Assembly: GCA_001897835.1 (NCBI GenBank) | Contig: MKUN01000031.1 | Location: forward strand, 1-64,000 | DNA length: 64,000 bases | Direction: 5' to 3' | Source of the DNA: Bacteroidetes bacterium 46-16 | GTDB taxonomy: Bacteria > Bacteroidota > Bacteroidia > Chitinophagales > Chitinophagaceae | Shown: positions 51,917-60,860 of the stretch, piece after piece | How positions within the stretch are numbered: position 1 is the stretch's first letter | How the letters are laid out: every line of letters begins with the position of its first letter | Notes under the pieces: model-generated | Told to the model about the DNA's origin: nothing | Database searches by the model: none | The model's input: the letters and a program-made list of their open reading frames with translations, nothing else | Translations under genes and position numbers: made by a program

Positions 51917-53218
51917 ATGCTGGACATACAATATCAAAAGGCGGAAGATGCAGTAAAGCTCGTAAAGAGCGGTGACAGAGTATTTGTTCATGGCAGTGCT
52001 GCTACACCAGTACTATTGCTGAGCAGATTACTGGATAGGGCAGGCGAAATTAATAATATTGAGCTGACTTCCATTAGTACCTATGGTAATATAGAATGGA
52101 ACCGAGCGGAAGTTTTGAACAGTTTTTATCTTAACTCCCTATTTGTTTCTGCCAATGTACGCGAATGGGTAAACGGTAGTCATGGAAGTTATATACCCGT
52201 ATTTCTTAGCGAAATACCAGGTTTATTTACAAGCGGCTTTTTGCCGCTGGATGTAGCTATTGTGCAGGTGTCCCCGCCTGATCAACATGGGTATTGTACC
52301 TTAGGGACATCGGTAGATGCAGCATTGAGCGCAGTGAAAAATGCTCCGCTTGTAATTGCACAGGTTAATCCTCAAATGCCCAGGGTTATGGGAGACGGTA
52401 TTATTCATTCTTCCAAATTTGCTGCTATAGTATGGGCAGATAGTCCACTACCAGAAGTTGATTATGGTGCTGAAACGGATACGATTGCGGGGCAGATAGC
52501 CAGACATGTAGCAGAATTAATAGAAGACGGCTCAACGTTACAAATGGGTATAGGTAATATCCCTGATGCAGTGCTTAAACAACTCACCGGGCATAAAGGT
52601 TTAGGTGTGCATACCGAAATGTTTTCGGATGGCCTGATACCGTTGGTTCAAAAAGGGATAGTTACTAACGAATATAAAAAGGTTCATCCGGGGAAAATAG
52701 TGAGCAGCTTCATATTAGGCACCAGGAAAGTGTATGACTTTGCAGATAATAATCCATATATACACTGTATGGATGTAGCATTTGTCAATGATAGCGATGT
52801 AATTCGCAGAAACCCTAAAGTGGTGGCTATCAATAGTGCCATCGAGATAGATCTGACAGGCCAGGTCTGTGCTGATTCTCTTGGGTCCTATCAATATTCC
52901 GGCATCGGCGGGCAAATGGACTTTATGCGCGGTGCCTCATTGTCGCAAGGAGGTAAGCCTATCATAGCCATGCCGTCTGTAACTAAGCATGGAGTATCAC
53001 GCATCGTACCTTTCTTAAAGCAGGGGGCTGGCGTAGTAACCACTAGAGGGCATGTTCACTATGTAGCAACGGAATATGGTGTTGTGAACCTATATGGCCG
53101 TAATATGGAACAACGTGCCTGCCTGCTTATTAGCATTGCACATCCTAATCACAGGGAAGCGCTGGAACAATCATATTACGAACGTTTCGGCAAAATATAT
53201 AAAACTGTAACGTGCTAA
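51917..53218 (+). CDS. Acetyl-CoA hydrolase/transferase family protein
   Basis: 'GDRVFVHGSAATP', 'IPDAVLKQLTGHKGLGVHTEMFSDGLIPL', 'GIGGQMDFMRGASLSQGGKPIIAMPS'. Confidence 0.92.
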   Translation: MLDIQYQKAEDAVKLVKSGDRVFVHGSAATPVLLLSRLLDRAGEINNIELTSISTYGNIEWNRAEVLNSFYLNSLFVSANVREWVNGSHGSYIPVFLSEIPGLFTSGFLPLDVAIVQVSPPDQHGYCTLGTSVDAALSAVKNAPLVIAQVNPQMPRVMGDGIIHSSKFAAIVWADSPLPEVDYGAETDTIAGQIARHVAELIEDGSTLQMGIGNIPDAVLKQLTGHKGLGVHTEMFSDGLIPLVQKGIVTNEYKKVHPGKIVSSFILGTRKVYDFADNNPYIHCMDVAFVNDSDVIRRNPKVVAINSAIEIDLTGQVCADSLGSYQYSGIGGQMDFMRGASLSQGGKPIIAMPSVTKHGVSRIVPFLKQGAGVVTTRGHVHYVATEYGVVNLYGRNMEQRACLLISIAHPNHREALEQSYYERFGKIYKTVTC

Positions 53219-53287
53219 TAGGCTATATGAGATAGGAATTGAACAGCAAGGTTGAATTTAATACTTTTATAGATAAACTACAAAATC

Positions 53288-53674
53288 ATGGCTAACACTA
53301 AACAAAATAAAACCGCTGTAGCTGCCTTTTTAGGGGAGCTGATTTCCTTTCGGAGTTCTTTAAAATTAATTCATTGGTCTATAACAGGTAAGGGTAGCTA
53401 TGAAGCACATATCTCATTGGATCAGGCAATTGGTTCACTCGTTGATATTACAGACCGATTGGTAGAAACTACTTTCGCTCTGGATGGTACTTTAGATATA
53501 GTCATACCTGAAACGATAAAGCCTAAAAATTACATAAAGCACATAGAAGTTTTTTATAAAAACGTAGAAGATAAGAGAAAGGATTTATTCTCTGAATCAT
53601 TTTCGCAGTCTATTATCGATGAAGCGCAGGAAACCATTCAGCAACTTTTATTCAGACTGAAGAGATTGGAATAG
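53288..53674 (+). CDS. DUF5856-family protein
   Basis: 'FLGELISFRSSLKLIHWSITGKGSYEAHISLDQAI'. Confidence 0.7.
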   Translation: MANTKQNKTAVAAFLGELISFRSSLKLIHWSITGKGSYEAHISLDQAIGSLVDITDRLVETTFALDGTLDIVIPETIKPKNYIKHIEVFYKNVEDKRKDLFSESFSQSIIDEAQETIQQLLFRLKRLE

Positions 53675-53870
53675 AATTTCAAACGGTAAAAATGAGGAAA
53701 TAGGTATGAATAGATCTACTATACATTCTTTCTTTATGTCACAAATAGGTATCGGGGAAAGATAATAATTAAACGTCACAGCCTAGATTTTTGTGTGTCA
53801 AAGTTATCCCTTATCTTTGCAGGTATAACGTAATAAGTTCTTTAATCGACTCAAATCTTGTCAAAATAAC

Positions 53871-53890
53871 TGGTGCCCAAAGTGGTGCCC
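53871..53890. repeat. Tandem TGGTGCCC repeats near integrase
   Basis: TGGTGCCC-aaag-TGGTGCCC, 12-bp period; possible integrase-binding or attachment region. Confidence 0.4.
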
Positions 53891-53984
53891 TGTTTTGATG
53901 AAGAGTGCCTAAATAGCTGATTTTTAGCGCCCTCTAAAATAAAAAATGACCCCCCCCCCCAACGGGATCACGGAAATTGAATAT

Positions 53985-54017
53985 AACGCTTTGCAAGTGA
54001 ATAACTTGCAAAGCGTT
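53985..54017. terminator. Bidirectional-type hairpin between DUF5856 and integrase genes
   Basis: Perfect 14-bp AACGCTTTGCAAGT-GAATA-ACTTGCAAAGCGTT followed by TTT. Confidence 0.6.
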
Positions 54018-54060
54018 TTTGCTTTAAGGTACAACATAGGTAAAACATCAACTATTCGGC

Positions 54061-55290
54061 CTAATTAAAAATTTCCATTGCTTTATCCAGTTCACTATCT
54101 AAGATCTGAGCATACACTTCAGTGTGCTTGACTGATGCGTGCCCCATGAGTTTGGAAACATACTCAATCCGCATACCTTTTTGCAAAGCCCGTACGGCCC
54201 AGCTGTGCCGGGCTGAATGAAAAGAAATATGTTTAGACAAGCCTGCAAGAATTCTCAGCTTTTTCAAATCCTTATTGGTATAAGACGTCGCTGAAGATAT
54301 AGCATTATGGATTGTATGTCTGTCCGTTTCACAGGGGTCCAGATGGACTAGAGGGAAAATGAATGAATCCGGACATATTTGTATTCCACCACTTTTGTTC
54401 TGTGCCATATTCCTGTAATGGTTTAGAATTTCGCAAGCTTTAGGTGGTAACTTTATTCCCAGCGTTTCTTTATTCTTACGGATTTGAAAACATAGCCTAT
54501 CTCCGGAAACATTCCTCCAGCGCATCATCAGCAGGTCTGCAATACGAATGCCGCATGCATATGCACTGAAAAGATAGAGATTTCTATGGTGATTAAGTTG
54601 CGAGTCGACCGGTAGGGTGAGCTGTTCTATTTTTAATAATTCGTCATCTAGTAAAAATGTTCTTTGAGTTGGTTGCCCTTTTAATTTGATCTTATTGAAT
54701 GGATTTTTCTCGAAAGGCAATAGCCCCTCTGCAACAGCATCAACCAATAGTTTTCGTATGGCTTTCAGATTAGCATTGGCTGTATTCACATGGTTTTTAC
54801 AGTCTGTTAGAAGATATTGCTGAAAGTCTCTGATCAGCGTCACGTTGATGTCATCGAAATAAAGAGTGTCTCTTTTGTAGAATGAACGTAATTTGTTTAC
54901 CACGCATTTATATCTCCTGAGGGTTCCTATGGTGTATTCCTGGTCCATCATATCTTTCCTGTTTTTTACATACTCAAAAAAATCAGCAGGAGCCCGGCCT
55001 AATATTTTGTGCTTTATGTCATAAGAGGTGACAGAAATAGACTTAGTTTCTAATTCAAGTGCTATTCTTTCGGCCTCTGCTACCTTTGAAGAAATGTAGG
55101 CGTTGATTTGGGAAGCATTATGTGCTGTGGATTTCACTTTCCCGATTGTCTTATTCCAGTCCTCGGAGAGGACAGAAACGTCTAACGCTATGTATTTTGA
55201 TTTCCTATTTTTTGTAACGCGAAGGTAAACCGGTGTCTTACCTTCCAGGTTTGTTTTGTTAAAACGAGGAAAAGCTTTTACGGATGCCAT
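54061..55290 (-). CDS. Tyrosine-type site-specific integrase
   Basis: Arg 'ACGIRIADLL', 'HSARHSWAVRALQKG', catalytic Tyr 'LMGHASVKHTEVYAQI'. Confidence 0.95.
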   Translation of the reverse strand: MASVKAFPRFNKTNLEGKTPVYLRVTKNRKSKYIALDVSVLSEDWNKTIGKVKSTAHNASQINAYISSKVAEAERIALELETKSISVTSYDIKHKILGRAPADFFEYVKNRKDMMDQEYTIGTLRRYKCVVNKLRSFYKRDTLYFDDINVTLIRDFQQYLLTDCKNHVNTANANLKAIRKLLVDAVAEGLLPFEKNPFNKIKLKGQPTQRTFLLDDELLKIEQLTLPVDSQLNHHRNLYLFSAYACGIRIADLLMMRWRNVSGDRLCFQIRKNKETLGIKLPPKACEILNHYRNMAQNKSGGIQICPDSFIFPLVHLDPCETDRHTIHNAISSATSYTNKDLKKLRILAGLSKHISFHSARHSWAVRALQKGMRIEYVSKLMGHASVKHTEVYAQILDSELDKAMEIFN

Positions 55291-55570
55291 ATGTATTTTT
55301 TAAAGTAAAATACAATATTCAACTCCCAAGAGTATAGCCCTAAAATGTCCAGTTCATTTTTGCCTATGCACGATGCCAGCCGCTTTTTTATGGTAGTTAC
55401 CAAGAGACCATTTGTAAAAGCGGCACAGCTCTTTATCCATAAATACCCTCCCTATTGCTAATTTATGGGCTCATTTTCAGATAAACATGCTGCAGTTTCT
55501 TGAGTACATGGTTAGTCCCTGGATAAGAGTGTGGAAAATTCACGCAGACAGGTGTAGAGATTAGTACTTT

Positions 55571-55891
55571 TCAACTCTTACTTTGCTTAGAGAAAAATAG
55601 AGTGTCTGATTTTCTGAAATACGGTAAATGGATATGATTTCTATAAGCGGTATCTAAGTGTTTTTGTACATCCGCATTTCTGCATTTTAGCTTCATATCA
55701 ATTGAGTAATAGTCGCCACCCAAATCCTCCAACAGATGCTTAACGGTAATTGTTACTTTAGGGAAAGCCGAATTAATTCTCATTAATTGGTTCCATAATT
55801 CCCTGTTCATTTCCCTGCTTTTGTTGATATGCTCTTTAGGAATAAGCAATTCATTGAAATGGGTAATTTGCTTAAAAGGTTTTGGTATCAT
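55571..55891 (-). CDS. Hypothetical protein, last gene of CBASS-like operon
   Basis: 106-aa ORF, 2-nt gap after the upstream NTase gene. Confidence 0.55.
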   Translation of the reverse strand: MIPKPFKQITHFNELLIPKEHINKSREMNRELWNQLMRINSAFPKVTITVKHLLEDLGGDYYSIDMKLKCRNADVQKHLDTAYRNHIHLPYFRKSDTLFFSKQSKS

Positions 55892-55893
55892 GT

Positions 55894-56949
55894 TTACCGA
55901 ATAATTTGAAGTATTGAATTAGGTTGATATTCGAAATCATCAATAACGTTGCCGCAGGCTAACACAATATCTTCTTTTTTACTCAAGGGGATATCGGTAA
56001 GTACATTGTTGGTGTTTTCGACGCCATGCAGTCTGATTGAGACGAGATTTTCTTCAATAAAGCACATTGTCATAATAATCTTCTCGGCAAACCCTGAAGG
56101 TATATGACCTTCATTTTCCTTATAAGCTTCTAAAATCAGATACTGTAACAAGTGCGAACTAATAGGTATATATGCCTTCTGTTTCCAATCTTTCAAAATG
56201 ACCAGTATTTTTTTCTGTGTTTCACTAAGCCTTATATTGCTCAGAAGTTGTACATCTGTTTTTGCTCTCGAAGGCGCCTCAAACATTCCCTTGTTTACAC
56301 ACATGTATCCCGAGTGATCATTTTTATACTCTTTTGAACATTGATAAGGCAAAATGTCAATCTTCATTTCTTCACCGTTTACATGGAATAATAGCCCGAC
56401 TGATTTTTTCTGCTTTCTAATATGTCTAATCCCGTTAATGCCATTAAATGTTTTTAAAAAAGTAAAAACTTCGTCCATCATTGCTGTAATCGACGTAAAT
56501 GTCTTTGGCTTAAAAGATAAACAGATGTCTATATCAAAAGTCTCTTTCAACGCTGTACCTTGTTCAGTTGAGCCAAAGCGATACGGAGTCAGTTTTAAAT
56601 CATCCTTAAATTCGTTCCTTAGGACTTCAATTAACCAATCACTTTTCTTTCGAAGAGCGTTGTATTGGTGGTCTTTTTTATCAAGCCGAATACTATTAAG
56701 ATGAGCATGTAACAAATATTCCAGATCAAGAGGCTCTTCTAATGAATTAACATGATCTGTAATGGCTCCTGTAGCTAAACCTATTCCACCTCCGATAGTT
56801 ACGCCTCCAATTAGCCACAGAAAAAACTCTTTCCAATCAAAGGGTTTATCCTTCTTACTGCCTGAATTTTGATCAATTACATTGATTATTGCGGCTAATA
56901 TGCCACCACCTATTGCACCGTTAATTGCGTATTTTTTTGCTTTAGTCAT
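55894..56949 (-). CDS. CD-NTase-like nucleotidyltransferase with N-terminal membrane/glycine-zipper segment
   Basis: NTase motif 'FGSTEQGTALKETFDIDICLSF' plus third acidic 'EMKIDILPYQ'; hydrophobic 'AINGAIGGGILAAIINVI' and 'FFLWLIGGVTIGGGIGLATGAI'. Confidence 0.75.
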   Translation of the reverse strand: MTKAKKYAINGAIGGGILAAIINVIDQNSGSKKDKPFDWKEFFLWLIGGVTIGGGIGLATGAITDHVNSLEEPLDLEYLLHAHLNSIRLDKKDHQYNALRKKSDWLIEVLRNEFKDDLKLTPYRFGSTEQGTALKETFDIDICLSFKPKTFTSITAMMDEVFTFLKTFNGINGIRHIRKQKKSVGLLFHVNGEEMKIDILPYQCSKEYKNDHSGYMCVNKGMFEAPSRAKTDVQLLSNIRLSETQKKILVILKDWKQKAYIPISSHLLQYLILEAYKENEGHIPSGFAEKIIMTMCFIEENLVSIRLHGVENTNNVLTDIPLSKKEDIVLACGNVIDDFEYQPNSILQIIR

Positions 56950-56951
56950 AG

Positions 56952-57782
56952 CTATATTTTTTCGTCAATTGTAAAACCTACTGCTTTAGAGTATGCATTT
57001 AAGTCAATAGCTGCAACTGTTCCTATTGATTGTTGTAAATAACGTGTCAATTGCAGAAAGAAGGTCACTAATGAATTTTCCTTTTTACTAAAGATTACAC
57101 TATCAAATTGTCGTTGAGTATAGTAGTCAAGAATTCTTTTGTCGAAATCTTTATTGGTAGTATCTTCTTCACCCTTAAAGTTTACATAGAAGCTGCCGTA
57201 GTCAACAGCGCATCCCATCTCTATTGATTGTAGTCCTTGTAACTTCTTTAGATGTCCTTCTATGGTATTATTACTGGAATGCGAGTATGTGTTTGTGCTT
57301 GCCAGAAATCCACCAACAATCTTTGTCAACGCACGAGCCGGTTGAGAGACGCCAGCATTGATAATTCCAACAGAAGTACGCTTCAATTTTCTGACACTCT
57401 CTATTTTTTTTCCAGCGTATTGAAAGAAGTTATCTTCATCAACTTTACCTTTAAAGTCAGGCTTTACTTCAAAAATGGCATATACACCTTCTGCCGGTAT
57501 ATAGAATATGCCATTTTGCTTAAATACGAAAGGCGTGTATTGTTGGTCATAAATAACCAAATCAATCTGGTGGCTTAGATCGCCATTGCTATCAATAACA
57601 ATGGCTTTATCCACGCAATATCTATTCGGCAGATATGATCTTAACCACTCTATCCAAACATTTTCCAACGAATCGCCTTTCGATCCTGAATGAAGAATAA
57701 ATTCTCTATTGGTGTTCAATTGCGCCACCATTTGATTTTGGAGACTCCCAAAAAGTTCACCAATATTAATCTTGTTGCTCAT
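56952..57782 (-). CDS. DUF6602-like putative PD-(D/E)XK nuclease (candidate effector)
   Basis: 'VWIEWLRSYLPNRYCVDKAIVIDSNGDLSHQIDLVIYDQQ...AEGVYAIFEVKPDF' gives E...D...ExK spacing. Confidence 0.7.
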   Translation of the reverse strand: MSNKINIGELFGSLQNQMVAQLNTNREFILHSGSKGDSLENVWIEWLRSYLPNRYCVDKAIVIDSNGDLSHQIDLVIYDQQYTPFVFKQNGIFYIPAEGVYAIFEVKPDFKGKVDEDNFFQYAGKKIESVRKLKRTSVGIINAGVSQPARALTKIVGGFLASTNTYSHSSNNTIEGHLKKLQGLQSIEMGCAVDYGSFYVNFKGEEDTTNKDFDKRILDYYTQRQFDSVIFSKKENSLVTFFLQLTRYLQQSIGTVAAIDLNAYSKAVGFTIDEKI

Positions 57783-58239
57783 ATCGTATAAGTTGGTTTT
57801 GAAATTGTAAGTAAGCACCTAAAGTATAGGATGTACTATTAAGTCCTAAAATCAGTAACACAGGTGAAGCAATTGTGACGCCATTATCATTGGCAATTTG
57901 CAACATTGCTTGTTTATCTGTTGCGCTTGGAAAAGGAGCGCTATCGGGATGAGTATGCCATTCTCCTATATAAATCAGTCGAGGAGTTTGTTCATACAAT
58001 TCAGACAGCTTTTGGGCCAACCCTTCCTTACCTCGTTCGAATGCGTATCGTGATGATTTATGATTTTGAGGTAAAATAGTGTCTTCTACAATGCAAGCCT
58101 TCGAATCATCAGAATATCTGCCAACAAGTATCCCACCATATTCTTTTGGATAATGCTTCCTCCCCTCCAGAATAAGCTTTGAGACAACAGTCTCACTAAT
58201 CGATAGCGTAAGTCCTATTGTAGCACAGAAGAATTTCAA
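57766..58239 (-). CDS. cap3: Cap3-like JAB/JAMM isopeptidase
   Basis: JAMM motif 'YIGEWHTHPDSAPFPSATDKQAM' and 'YGGILVGR'. Confidence 0.88.
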   Translation of the reverse strand: MKFFCATIGLTLSISETVVSKLILEGRKHYPKEYGGILVGRYSDDSKACIVEDTILPQNHKSSRYAFERGKEGLAQKLSELYEQTPRLIYIGEWHTHPDSAPFPSATDKQAMLQIANDNGVTIASPVLLILGLNSTSYTLGAYLQFQNQLIRYEQQD

Positions 58240-59879
58240 TACTGGTCCAATTTGATCGTGAAACCACCGGTATAGTCAGTGGACAAATGAAAGCTCCTCA
58301 ATGATTTCTCTAAAGTGACTGTATGGTTGATATGCTTTATAGCGTATTGCACAAGCGTATTAATATCGTTGTAAGATGCTCTGAATGTGGGATGCCAGCA
58401 TCCTATCGGATGGTATAAATGGTCATTCTCCTCTCTTAATTTCTCAAACGTTTGTTGTGTCCAGTTATATAGATCAGGATTTGCTGCACATACCAAGTCC
58501 TTGGCATGATTGGTTATTGAAAAGCTTAATACCTGGGGTGCCAGCTGTAAACTATCAAGGATGTATATCACATCGCTGTCTGCACTGCAATCAAGGATAA
58601 AATCGTACTCTTCCAGTGCCAATTTTATTTGCTCAGGCATATGGCCAATGAATGCTTTAACAGCATCCATAAATTCCGGCATAATAGATACCTTTACAAA
58701 TGGTGATATTTCAATGAGCTTCTTCTTAAGATCACTAACCTTGCTATTTAGGCCCGATATGAACTGATACTGCGATCGACAGACATTTTCCGGCTCTTTG
58801 ATATCATAGTCAATCAGGGAGATATCTTTACAGCCTCCACGGACGAATGTTTCGGATATTATACTACCTATTGCGCCAATTCCGATAATCAATATCTTCT
58901 TTTCAGTTATATCTGGATGTAATGCGCCTCGTCCGAAGAAATGATGATACGAACAGTTTTTTGTTTGTACCCATGAAACAGGCTTATCACATAACCTTCC
59001 GATAAAAGATCCGTTTTCCCCTTTTTCAGCATAGTTAGGAAAATTATTTACTTCGACGACAGCACATTGCCAGTGAACTTCACCTGAAGGAATATTATAG
59101 CCGACAAAAAACGGTACGGAAGTAATGCCCTTTTTCTTGTAGGAATTATTCTTCTTAATGCTATCTAGGAATTTCAGAAAATCCTGTGTTACGCTCCTTT
59201 CTAAATCAATCCAATTCTCAACAATAAATCTTCGATGGTGTACTGGAGCTTCTCCTACAAAAATGTAAACCCCTTCCTGATAAGGCAATTGTTGATATGG
59301 AGTACTCCACTTACAGTTCGCAAAATGTTTGTTTTGTATTTTGAACTGTTGAATAATGTAAGTATCAATAACCATTTTATTGTGCACTCCTTCTGCCATC
59401 AGTGCATACCTGGCCAAACCAAAGTCACCCTTTTTAAAAGCATAGTCTGTATCTGTAAAAAGATAGCATTGCTTCCGTTTGTTTACTGTGCTTTCCGAAA
59501 TCAGAATATGCTCGTAATGGTTGTCAATTTCCTTGCTAACATAATACTTAAGCATCCACTGCTTTAATGAAGAAACATCATAAAATATCTTGCTTCTTAA
59601 ATCTGCATTATGGGGAGTATGCACACATATGGACCCATCCCGATTTACATGGGGATAATCCAAAAGTTCCGGGTTCATGAAACGAATAGTTTCCATCTCG
59701 TGAAACTGAAATGGATAATGAGGCAATATTGTTACTCCGAAACTAAGGATCTTCGACTCAAGCGAAATAGAAATCGTGCCTTGGATCAGCCCATCTAGTA
59801 CTGCAAACGGTTCGATAATAGCAACACCCTCAAGTGCCTCAATACCTTCTGAAATGATAGCTATTTTGTCGCTGTTCAT
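58236..59879 (-). CDS. cap2: Cap2-like E2-E1 fusion
   Basis: E2-like 'YPHVNRDGSICVHTPHN'; E1/ThiF Rossmann 'KILIIGIGAIGSIISETFVRGGCKDISLIDYDIKEPENVCRSQY'; 'GCWHPTFRA'. ORF extends to 59915; start 59879 fits the upstream stop. Confidence 0.88.
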   Translation of the reverse strand: MNSDKIAIISEGIEALEGVAIIEPFAVLDGLIQGTISISLESKILSFGVTILPHYPFQFHEMETIRFMNPELLDYPHVNRDGSICVHTPHNADLRSKIFYDVSSLKQWMLKYYVSKEIDNHYEHILISESTVNKRKQCYLFTDTDYAFKKGDFGLARYALMAEGVHNKMVIDTYIIQQFKIQNKHFANCKWSTPYQQLPYQEGVYIFVGEAPVHHRRFIVENWIDLERSVTQDFLKFLDSIKKNNSYKKKGITSVPFFVGYNIPSGEVHWQCAVVEVNNFPNYAEKGENGSFIGRLCDKPVSWVQTKNCSYHHFFGRGALHPDITEKKILIIGIGAIGSIISETFVRGGCKDISLIDYDIKEPENVCRSQYQFISGLNSKVSDLKKKLIEISPFVKVSIMPEFMDAVKAFIGHMPEQIKLALEEYDFILDCSADSDVIYILDSLQLAPQVLSFSITNHAKDLVCAANPDLYNWTQQTFEKLREENDHLYHPIGCWHPTFRASYNDINTLVQYAIKHINHTVTLEKSLRSFHLSTDYTGGFTIKLDQY

Positions 59880-59880
59880 A

Positions 59881-60840
59881 CTATCCAAATCTGGTAGCAG
59901 GAGGCGCAGATACACCTTCTCTTTTTACATTGTATTTATTTTCTTCCATTTTATCTTCACATGGATGATCCGGGTTGACTTTAAAGTACAACTTGATGTT
60001 ATCGCTATTTTCTTCAATTCTTTCCAGCATGTATTTCATATCGTCGCTTAAGTCCGATTTTTCCACATCAGTAAGTGTATCGGCAACGTCATTGTTAGAG
60101 TTTCCCGGATCTGGGAGCGATATTGTTTTGACTTCATCACGGATAAATTCGAGAACAGCCTTGAGCTTGTCCCACAAGTCACCTGTAATGTCTTTCTTAT
60201 CAAATGCCTTGATAGTAATAAGTTCCAGAAAAAAGGACTTAGGTTTTTTACCATTTTGCACTTTCCATATCTTCAGCAGCTTTATATCATGCCTGACAGA
60301 TTCTTTTTCTGCATGATCTTTGACATTCGAAATCTGTGCTTTGGGATTTGTCTTTAATCGTTCACTACCCTCAGGTATTGTTCCCAACTGAGAATGAACA
60401 TATAAGTTGATGTTATTGTCATCCTTATATTGATCCTGATTCAACTCCCTTCCAGGTACCACATCTACTTTTACAACATGACCATCCTCATCTGCAAAAA
60501 ATTCTAATCCTATTGAAACTTTTTGCTTCTTTACAGTTGCCTCATCACTATATTTTTTGTGTAAAAAATCATGCACTGCATTATACATTTCCTTCAAAGT
60601 ATCAAATGCATCACGCTTATATGGAGCTACAAGATCAAAATCGAACTTTGTATTAATTGCTGTATGTTTTGCATAGGAGCCGGAATTGAATGGTTCATAC
60701 ATTTTGCTACCATATTCCTCCTTTAGAGCTGCCTTGATTTCATCCTTTTTAGTAATGTGCTTGTCAAGTAAAGCTTGCTCTTTTTGTATCTTGTGTGAAT
60801 CTAAAACACACTTCAGATGCTTAGTTTTATCAGTTGCCAT
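59881..60840 (-). CDS. CBASS CD-NTase (cyclic-oligonucleotide synthase)
   Basis: 'FNSGSYAKHTAINTKFDFDLVAPYK' GS...DxD motif, third acidic 'VVKVDVVPG'; C-terminus ends '...SAPPATRFG'. Confidence 0.88.
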   Translation of the reverse strand: MATDKTKHLKCVLDSHKIQKEQALLDKHITKKDEIKAALKEEYGSKMYEPFNSGSYAKHTAINTKFDFDLVAPYKRDAFDTLKEMYNAVHDFLHKKYSDEATVKKQKVSIGLEFFADEDGHVVKVDVVPGRELNQDQYKDDNNINLYVHSQLGTIPEGSERLKTNPKAQISNVKDHAEKESVRHDIKLLKIWKVQNGKKPKSFFLELITIKAFDKKDITGDLWDKLKAVLEFIRDEVKTISLPDPGNSNNDVADTLTDVEKSDLSDDMKYMLERIEENSDNIKLYFKVNPDHPCEDKMEENKYNVKREGVSAPPATRFG

Positions 60841-60860
60841 TTTCTATAGTTTAAGAGTAA

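Noticed and set aside
53950-53960. C11 homopolymer as a phase-variation tract
   Set aside because: Lies outside any convincing CDS; could be an assembly or sequencing artefact, so noted only in the att-region finding.
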